Position numbers and translations under genes: made by a program
The notes under the pieces: model-generated
Told to the model about the DNA's origin: nothing
What the model saw: the letters and a program-made list of their open reading frames with translations, nothing else
Database searches by the model: none
In this document: piece after piece, positions 59,569 to 64,000 of the stretch
Numbering within the stretch: position 1 is the stretch's first letter
How the letters are laid out: the number at the start of each line of letters is the position of its first letter
NCBI GenBank assembly: GCA_035604615.1
Contig: DATNID010000026.1
Span: 124,001 to 188,000 of the forward strand
DNA from: DATJLY01 sp035604615
Lineage (GTDB): Bacteria > Pseudomonadota > Alphaproteobacteria > ATCC43930 > CGMCC-115725
DNA: 64,000 nt
Reading direction: 5' to 3'

Positions 59569-59745
59569 CTAGGGTAGCGCGCCGCGGCGCTCCGCTTCGA
59601 TGAGATCGAGCGCGACTTCGCGGGCGATGCACCGGGCTTCCGCGCGCGTGCCGGCTTCGACCGTGAGGCCGGGAACGTCCTGGCTCGTCGCGAGGTAGAC
59701 GCCCTCGGGCAGGCGCCGCACGCGGATCGAGATTCGCTGAGGCAT
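59569..59745 (-). CDS. HicB-like/DUF1902 small protein
   Basis: A 58-residue protein starting MPQRISIRVRRLPEGVYLAT, with the following SQDVPGLTVEAGTRAEARCI and ending AERRGALP. This is the HicB-type antitoxin fold (strand-strand-helix with VPGLxxxA motif), but without the usual C-terminal DNA-binding domain, as in DUF1902. It begins 7 bases after the higA stop and is on the same strand, so it is the third gene of a toxin-antitoxin operon. No HicA toxin is present. Whether it is an extra regulator, immunity factor or a remnant is unknown. Confidence 0.75.
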   Translation of the reverse strand: MPQRISIRVRRLPEGVYLATSQDVPGLTVEAGTRAEARCIAREVALDLIEAERRGALP

Positions 59746-59751
59746 GCGCCA

Positions 59752-60042
59752 TCACGCCGCGCGCGGGCGCACGTCGCGCGCGATCTCGCGGCCGACTTCC
59801 TTGGTCGCCTTCGACAGGTCGTGCAGGGTCTGGAGGTTCAGCCAGAACTCCGGACTGGTGCCGAAATAGCGCCCGAGCCGCATTGCCGTGTCCGCCGACA
59901 CCGCGCGCTGACCCTTGACGATGGCGCCGATGCGGTTGGCGGGAACGCGCAACGCCATCGCGAGCGCGTTGACGCTGAGACCGAGCGGCTTCAAGAACTC
60001 CTCCCGCAAAATCGCGCCGGGATGGGTCGTAATGCGCTTCAT
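59752..60042 (-). CDS. higA: HigA-type antitoxin (HTH_XRE)
   Basis: A 96-residue DNA-binding antitoxin. THPGAILREEFLKPLGLSVNALAMALRVPANRIGAIVKGQRAVSADTAMRLGRYFGTSPEFWLNLQ is a complete HTH_3 domain of the VapI/HigA subgroup, which neutralises and autoregulates with HigB. It lies 12 bases downstream of higB, the usual inverted gene order for this pair. Confidence 0.92.
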   Translation of the reverse strand: MKRITTHPGAILREEFLKPLGLSVNALAMALRVPANRIGAIVKGQRAVSADTAMRLGRYFGTSPEFWLNLQTLHDLSKATKEVGREIARDVRPRAA

Positions 60043-60054
60043 GGTTCGCTGTCC

Positions 60055-60333
60055 TCAATGATAATCCACGATCTCGACCTCGACGGTGCCGTCCTTCGTC
60101 CAGACGAAGCACACGCGCCATTGATCGTTGATACGAATGCTGTGTTGCCCTTTGCGATTCCCCGCCAGGGCTTCGAGCCGGTTTCCGGGCGGCGCGCGAA
60201 GATCGTCCAACGACGTCGCTGCTGCGAGCATGTCGAGCTTGCGCAAGGCCTGCTCCTTGATGCCGGCGAACCGCTTCACCGTCTCCCCGTCCCAGAGCCG
60301 TTCGGTATTGCGGTCCCGGAAGCCGAGGATCAT
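60055..60333 (-). CDS. higB: HigB-type mRNA-cleaving toxin (RelE/ParE superfamily)
   Basis: A 92-residue toxin. MILGFRDRNTERLWDGETVKRF, RKLDMLAAATSLDDLRAPPGNRLEAL and HSIRINDQWRVCFVWTKDGTVEVEIVDYH match the HigB (YoeB/RelE-like) family, including the catalytic pattern around RINDQWR and the final DYH. In the family the toxin cleaves mRNA on the ribosome. The gene is first in the operon, followed by higA and the DUF1902-like gene, and is preceded by an inverted-repeat operator and a -35/-10 promoter. Confidence 0.92.
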   Translation of the reverse strand: MILGFRDRNTERLWDGETVKRFAGIKEQALRKLDMLAAATSLDDLRAPPGNRLEALAGNRKGQHSIRINDQWRVCFVWTKDGTVEVEIVDYH

Positions 60334-60341
60334 GCGGCCGC

Positions 60342-60379
60342 GATATATTACGCAATGAGTATTACGTCAAGCGTAATAT
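60342..60379 (-). promoter_or_regulatory. Promoter and palindromic operator of the higB-higA operon
   Basis: The promoter on the minus strand is TTGACG, 17 bases, TATATC. ATATTACGC at 60345-60353 and its exact inverse at 60371-60379 flank it, with a third half-site ATTACG at 60361. HigA binding here would block the promoter, the usual autoregulation in such operons. Confidence 0.78.
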
Positions 60380-60407
60380 GGCCTGGCCCCTAGTCGCGGT
60401 GTCGAGG

Positions 60408-60482
60408 TGGTGCCGGATGAGAGGATTGAACTCCCGACCTTCGGTTTACAAAACCGCTGCTCTACCGCTGAGCTAATCCGGC
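60408..60482 (-). tRNA. tRNA-Thr(TGT)
   Basis: A 75-nt cloverleaf including an encoded CCA end. The acceptor GCCGGAT pairs with ATCCGGC, the D arm is GCTCAGCGGTAGAGC, the anticodon loop TTTGTAA gives TGT, and the T arm is GTCGGGAGTTCAATCCTCTC-like (GGGAG/CTCTC with one wobble). Confidence 0.95.
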
Positions 60483-60524
60483 GCCCGTCTCCGCCCGCCT
60501 TCTAGCGCGTCCCGGCCGCGCGCG

Positions 60525-60645
60525 GGAAGCGGCTTGAGGCGCGCCATTGCCTGGCCCATGATGACCGCCCATGACCGCGCGTATGGCCGGCATCTCCCGG
60601 GCCTTGGTTCTGGCCCTGCTCCTGGCGCTCGGCGCCTGCGCGGCG
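60525..60645 (+). repeat. Duplicated 5' segment, copy 1 (RlpA gene)
   Basis: About 120 bases covering the upstream region, start and signal-peptide part of the RlpA-like gene are similar to 61014-61149. Shared pieces include TTGAGGCGCGC, TGGCCCATGATG and CCCGGGCCTT-.CCCTGCTCCTGGCGCTCGG. Confidence 0.8.
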
Positions 60646-60999
60646 CCGCGCCCGCCGGCGCCCGGTCCTGCGGCGCAGCCGGAGCGGCCGAGCTTCAGCC
60701 AGACCGGCGTCGCGTCGTGGTACGGCAGCGACCACCAGGGCATGGAAACGGCCGACGGCGAGCGCTTCGACATGCACGCCATGACCGCCGCCCATCGCGA
60801 TCTGCCGTTCCACACGGTCGCGCGCGTGACCAGCGTCGCCACCGGACGGGCCGTGAAGGTCCGCATCAACGACCGCGGACCCCACGTGAAAGACCGCATC
60901 ATCGACCTTTCGTCCGCGGCGGCGGCGTCGCTCGGCTTGGGCGAGAACGGCGTGATGAATGTGCGGGTCGAGGTGTTCGCGTCCGACCAGTCCCCGTGA
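60571..60999 (+). CDS. rlpA: RlpA-like lipoprotein (septal lytic transglycosylase family)
   Basis: A 142-residue lipoprotein: signal ISRALVLALLLALGACAA with lipobox LGAC. The double-psi beta-barrel of RlpA follows: TGVASWYGSDHQGMETADGERFDMHAMTAAHRDLPF, then VRINDRGPHVKDRIIDLSSAAAASLGL with the conserved RINDRGP motif. RlpA cuts glycan strands that lack stem peptides at the division site; the short form lacks the SPOR domain usual at the C-terminus, so localisation may differ. The start could be 60571 or 60583; the latter lines up with the next gene's ATG in the duplicated 5' region. Confidence 0.88.
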   Translation: MTARMAGISRALVLALLLALGACAAPRPPAPGPAAQPERPSFSQTGVASWYGSDHQGMETADGERFDMHAMTAAHRDLPFHTVARVTSVATGRAVKVRINDRGPHVKDRIIDLSSAAAASLGLGENGVMNVRVEVFASDQSP

Positions 61000-61013
61000 T
61001 CGCCCGGCCCGCC

Positions 61014-61149
61014 GCGTCCGCGCGCGGCAAGCGTCTTGAGGCGCGCTGGCGCGTGGCCCATGATGCGCCCCAAACGACGCGTGGATGGGCTTCATGTCCC
61101 GGGCCTTCGCTTTCGCCCTGCTCCTGGCGCTCGGCGCCTGCGCCGGCCG
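61014..61149 (+). repeat. Duplicated 5' segment, copy 2 (OmpA-like gene)
   Basis: Partner of 60525-60645. From the upstream intergenic sequence through the signal-peptide codons the two copies align with few gaps; the genes then diverge completely. Confidence 0.8.
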
Positions 61150-61465
61150 GCTCTCCCAGCCGCAGAACTTCGTCGTCTTCTTCCCCACCAACGACGCCAC
61201 CCTCACGCCCCAGGCGCACACGCTGGTGACCCAGATCGCATCCGCCCGCCACGACATGAATCCGTCGCGCGTGGTGGTCGAGGGCCGCGCCGACGGCGGT
61301 ACGCCGCACGACGCCGAGCTCGCGGACCAACGCGCCCGCGCCGTGATCCAGGCCCTGGTCGAGGCCGGGGTCGATCCCGCCGCCATCGCCAAGGAACAGG
61401 GCGCGCCGCCGGTGGGCGATACCGGGGTCGCGGCGCACCAGGTGGTGGTGCGCTTCCTGCCTTAA
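61085..61465 (+). CDS. Small OmpA-like (peptidoglycan-binding) lipoprotein
   Basis: A 126-residue lipoprotein. The signal MGFMSRAFAFALLLALGACAGRL has lipobox LGAC and matches that of the preceding RlpA-like protein. The mature part is a short OmpA-type domain: QNFVVFFPTNDATLTPQAHTLVTQIA, VVVEGRADGGTPHDAELADQRARAVIQALVEAGVDPAAI, with the spaced Asp and Arg of peptidoglycan binding. Length is short for OmpA/Pal proteins. Its 5' region is a duplicate of that of the RlpA-like gene, which implies a local duplication and replacement of the mature part. Confidence 0.8.
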   Translation: MGFMSRAFAFALLLALGACAGRLSQPQNFVVFFPTNDATLTPQAHTLVTQIASARHDMNPSRVVVEGRADGGTPHDAELADQRARAVIQALVEAGVDPAAIAKEQGAPPVGDTGVAAHQVVVRFLP

Positions 61466-61498
61466 GGACGCGGCGCGCTCACGCCGCGCGCTCTTGCC

Positions 61499-61972
61499 TC
61501 AGTGCGACGGCGTCGCGCCCGCGCCTGGCGCGGCCATCGCCTGGCGCGACGGGTCCTGCCATTCCGCCATCGACTTCAAATCGTCGGCCGACTTGGCGAC
61601 GGTGAAGCCTTCCTTCTGCTGGTCCCATTTGAACTGGTCCAGCGGCAGCGCGACGTTGTGCGCGCCGATGCCGAACACGCCGCCCTGGGCGACCACCAGC
61701 CGGTCGATGGTCTTGGTGTCGGGCTTCATCAGGACATGGGAGACGCGGCCGAGCTGCTGGTCGCCGCTGCCGAAGACGGCGGTGCCGGTGATCGACGACA
61801 CGTCCTCGGCGGTCAGCGGGTTGACCGCCGGCACGTGCGGCACCGCGGTCGCGCCCGGCGCGCCAGTACCCGGTTGGGGCATGGCCGGACCGCCGCCAGG
61901 CGGCGACATTTGCGCGAATGCCAAGCCCGTCGACAGCGCCAGAACGGCCGCAGTAAGCGATACGACACGCAT
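61499..61972 (-). CDS. Secreted PRC-barrel domain protein
   Basis: A 157-residue secreted protein with a signal peptide (VVSLTAAVLALSTGLAFA). After a Pro/Gly linker (SPPGGGPAMPQPGTGAPG) comes a PRC barrel: ITGTAVFGSGDQQLGRVSHVLMKPDTKTIDRLVVAQGGVFGIGAHNVALPLDQFKWD. PRC-barrel proteins of this periplasmic kind are common in alphaproteobacteria and unexplained. The style (signal plus low-complexity linker plus small domain) is the same as that of 33752-34078. Confidence 0.85.
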   Translation of the reverse strand: MRVVSLTAAVLALSTGLAFAQMSPPGGGPAMPQPGTGAPGATAVPHVPAVNPLTAEDVSSITGTAVFGSGDQQLGRVSHVLMKPDTKTIDRLVVAQGGVFGIGAHNVALPLDQFKWDQQKEGFTVAKSADDLKSMAEWQDPSRQAMAAPGAGATPSH

Positions 61973-62340
61973 GGAACCCTCCTTGCACGATGGGTCTATC
62001 GCAGAAACGCCGGGCGCCCTCCGCCCGTTCCTGCGCCCTCGTCTTTAGGGGGTCAGTGCTGGCCGGCGACCGCCCAGCAGCATGGCGAAATTTTTGCCGT
62101 TGTAGGCGTCGGACGCGGCGGCCCGGTGCGATAATAGAGCGCGAAGAGATGGGTGCGTCCGGACCTCGCGTTGGCGCGCAAAGCGGCCGGGGAAACCTCG
62201 TCGGCATACGCAACCGGGGGCCCGGCGTACAATCCAGCCCGGCCCGCGCCGTCGCCTCGATTGGCCATTTACTCCATGGTATTAGCGCTCGATCCTAAGC
62301 TTACACATCATCTTAACGACGCGCGATAACCGGTCCCGCG
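61973..62340. other. Gene-free stretch between the PRC-barrel gene and rlmB
   Basis: About 370 bases with no gene I can support. A 71-codon frame on the minus strand (62053-62268) has no ribosome site. The AT-richer segment around 62280-62330 might hold a weak promoter or a transcript end for rlmB. Confidence 0.4.
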
Positions 62341-63144
62341 CTAGGGTTTTTTCCCGGCCGCCCCAATCGCGTACAACGCCACCGCCGCCGCGTTCGACAC
62401 GTTAAGCGATCCCGCCGCCAGCCGGACCAGGAAATCGCACCGCTCCCGCGTCAGCCGCCGCAAGCCGCCGCCCTCCGCCCCCAGCACCAGCGCGCAGCGC
62501 TGCGGCAGATCGAGCGCGGCGAGGCTCTGCGCGGCCCCTTCCTCGAGCCCGATGCACCAGAACCCGGACTGCTTCAGCCGCTCGAGCGCGCGCGCGAGAT
62601 TGCCGGCCCGGATGAGCGGCACGGTCTCGAGCGCGCCCGACGCGGCCTTGGCGAGTACGCCCGTCACCGGCGGGCTGCCGTGCTCGGGCACCACCACCGC
62701 GAGCGCGGCGAACGCCGCCGCCGAGCGCAGGATGGCGCCGACATTGTGCGGATCGCTCACCTGGTCCAGCACCACGACGATGGCGGGCGCCGCATCCTCG
62801 GGCAGCGCCGCGATGATGTCGTCGAGCTCGCGCCGCGGCAGCGGATCGACCGAAGCCGCGATCCCCTGATGCACCGCGTCCTCCGGCAGCAGCAGCGCGA
62901 GCGCGCGGCGGTCGAGGAATTCGGGCGCGGCCGGCAGATCGGCGCGCGCGGCGGCTAGGAGCGGCGCCAATTCCGCCTCGAGCTCGCGCAGTGTGACGAT
63001 GCGGCGGATGCGGCGGGACGGATTGGCGAGCGCCGCCGCCACGGCGTGCCGGCCATAGAGCCATGTCGCGCCCGGCGCCGCGCCGCGCTCCTTGGCGGGC
63101 GGCTTCCCGCGGCGCTCAGGTCCCGCGGGCGAGCCGGCGCGCAA
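62341..63144 (-). CDS. rlmB: 23S rRNA 2'-O-ribose methyltransferase RlmB/TrmH family (SpoU)
   Basis: A 267-residue RNA 2'-O-methyltransferase of the SpoU group, likely for guanosine 2251 of 23S rRNA. The N-terminal substrate-binding part starts WLYGRHAVAAALANPSRRIRR; the knotted SAM domain has VVVLDQVSDPHNVGAILRSAAAF, LVLGAEGGGLRRLTRERCDFLVRL and SLNVSNAAAVALYA, the three conserved SpoU motifs. The TTG at 63144 was chosen because GGGAGG precedes it by 6 bases; an ATG at 63225 would read deep into the VOC gene. It overlaps that gene by 29 bases. Confidence 0.92.
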   Translation of the reverse strand: MRAGSPAGPERRGKPPAKERGAAPGATWLYGRHAVAAALANPSRRIRRIVTLRELEAELAPLLAAARADLPAAPEFLDRRALALLLPEDAVHQGIAASVDPLPRRELDDIIAALPEDAAPAIVVVLDQVSDPHNVGAILRSAAAFAALAVVVPEHGSPPVTGVLAKAASGALETVPLIRAGNLARALERLKQSGFWCIGLEEGAAQSLAALDLPQRCALVLGAEGGGLRRLTRERCDFLVRLAAGSLNVSNAAAVALYAIGAAGKKP

Positions 63145-63655
63145 GCTCGACCTCCCGCTCGGTTCGCGGCAGGAAGCCGGGATCGGCGTGGACGCGCCGC
63201 TCGGTCGCGGCAAGGATCTCGGCATCGCTTTGGGTCAGATCGAGCGGGTCGGCGTGGGGCTGCGGCACGTGCCACGGCGTATCCATGTAGACCTCGACGA
63301 AGTTCCCCTCGGGATCGGGGAAGTAGATCGACCACGCATTGCCGTGATCGACCGGACGGACCGGCGCCACGCCCCAGCCGGTGACGCGCCGGAACATCGC
63401 CTTGAGCTCGTCGAGCGCGCCGACCTTGAACGAGATCTGGTTCACCGTGCTGGGCGCGTCCGCGCCGCGCCCCGACACCAGCACGAGCTGGTGATGCTGA
63501 TCGGGCGCCCCGGTCAGGAACACGAAATCGTTTTTGAACGTCTTGCCCGCGCCCTCGTCGGTAACGACGAGGTCGAGCACCTTGGTATAGAACGCCGTCA
63601 TCGCCGCGAGATCGCGCACGTGAATGCCGAGATGCCTCAATTGCGGCCGCGCCAT
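63116..63655 (-). CDS. VOC (glyoxalase/extradiol dioxygenase-like) family protein
   Basis: A 179-residue cytoplasmic protein with one or two VOC folds. RHLGIHVRDLAAMTAFYTKVLDLVVTDE is the opening with the metal His, FLTGAPDQHHQLVLVSGR has a further His, and SIYFPDPEGNFVEVYMDTPW has the metal Glu. The C-terminal 40 residues (DPLDLTQSDAEILAATERRVHADPGFL) are an extension common in this subgroup. The substrate is unknown. It overlaps rlmB by 29 bases on the same strand. Confidence 0.88.
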   Translation of the reverse strand: MARPQLRHLGIHVRDLAAMTAFYTKVLDLVVTDEGAGKTFKNDFVFLTGAPDQHHQLVLVSGRGADAPSTVNQISFKVGALDELKAMFRRVTGWGVAPVRPVDHGNAWSIYFPDPEGNFVEVYMDTPWHVPQPHADPLDLTQSDAEILAATERRVHADPGFLPRTEREVELARRLARGT

Positions 63656-63778
63656 CCTCGCCTCCCGTCGCCGTTGCTGCCCGGACTCATGAGTAAAGCA
63701 CCGCGCCGGTCGAGTTGACAAATAGCAGGGACCACCGTATCACCGCGCGTCCGCCGCGCCGGGCCGCGAGGCAGTCTC

Positions 63779-63864
<86 letters not shown>

Positions 63865-63903
63865 TATGCTCTGGACCGGCTGCGGAGGATCGGCGCGTTT
63901 TGG

Positions 63904-63977
<74 letters not shown>

Positions 63978-64000
63978 GCGCCGCCCCGAGGCCGATGACG

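Noticed and set aside
62053..62268. A 71-codon minus-strand ORF between the PRC-barrel gene and rlmB
   Set aside because: No ribosome site. Its tail reads more sensibly in another frame (SDAYNGKNFAMLLGG), so at most it is a decayed remnant.

Overview
The window is high-GC (roughly two thirds G+C by eye) chromosomal DNA from an alphaproteobacterium that I cannot place more precisely. The signs are a Caulobacter-type cpa/Tad pilus locus, a membrane ferritin/VIT (MbfA-type) protein, GGAAC-N17-CGTT general-stress promoter architecture, a tRNA-Thr(TGT) of alphaproteobacterial form, and several solitary periplasmic binding proteins. No transposase, integrase, phage gene or CRISPR array was seen. 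Coding density is high and many genes overlap by 4 to 8 bases.

Layout. 1-7.9 kb: partial MFS transporter, DUF1194 and pentapeptide-repeat proteins, an unknown 466-residue protein, a ferritin-like/VIT iron transporter, msrB and a secreted beta-helix protein. 7.9-12.9 kb: the prkA-yeaH-spoVR stress operon, preceded by a consensus EcfG-type promoter. 13.4-17.9 kb: L-aspartate dehydrogenase, a small-molecule kinase-like protein and a TPR/SPOR lipoprotein with 20-residue tandem repeats. 18-21 kb: thiO-thiS-thiG-thiE under a TPP riboswitch, then a glutathione transferase. 21.7-29.9 kb: Tad pilus genes flp, cpaB, cpaC, cpaD, cpaE, cpaF(tadA), tadB and tadC. 30-35.6 kb: small secreted proteins, a MetE-C-like enzyme, a DOPA-dioxygenase-like protein coupled to a binding protein, and an HpaB-family oxygenase. 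35.6-38.3 kb: a Lon-like protease with no recognisable P-loop, flanked by two copies of one palindromic repeat. 39.7-43.6 kb: a binding protein divergent from riboswitch-controlled thiC, then a Nudix hydrolase. 43.6-44.8 kb: a promoter/14-codon ORF/terminator unit before panC. 47-53.9 kb: an envelope polysaccharide cluster and a PEP-CTERM protein. 54-59.6 kb: small lipoproteins, two more binding proteins, a methyltransferase and a YkgJ-type cysteine-cluster protein. 59.6-60.4 kb: a higB-higA-DUF1902 toxin-antitoxin unit. 60.4-64 kb: tRNA-Thr, two lipoproteins with duplicated 5' ends, a PRC-barrel protein, rlmB, a VOC protein, tRNA-Tyr and tRNA-Gly.

How genes work together: thiC makes the pyrimidine and thiO/S/G/E make the thiazole and join the two halves of thiamine, both loci being controlled by TPP. 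The cpa/tad genes build an adhesive pilus. prkA/yeaH/spoVR form a conserved starvation/stress module that here appears to be driven by the alphaproteobacterial general stress sigma factor. The points most worth a second look are the structured short-ORF transcript before panC, the apparent AUC start of thiO, the EcfG promoter of prkA, the three-gene toxin-antitoxin unit, the divergent genes sharing a CATG start, and the repeat families.
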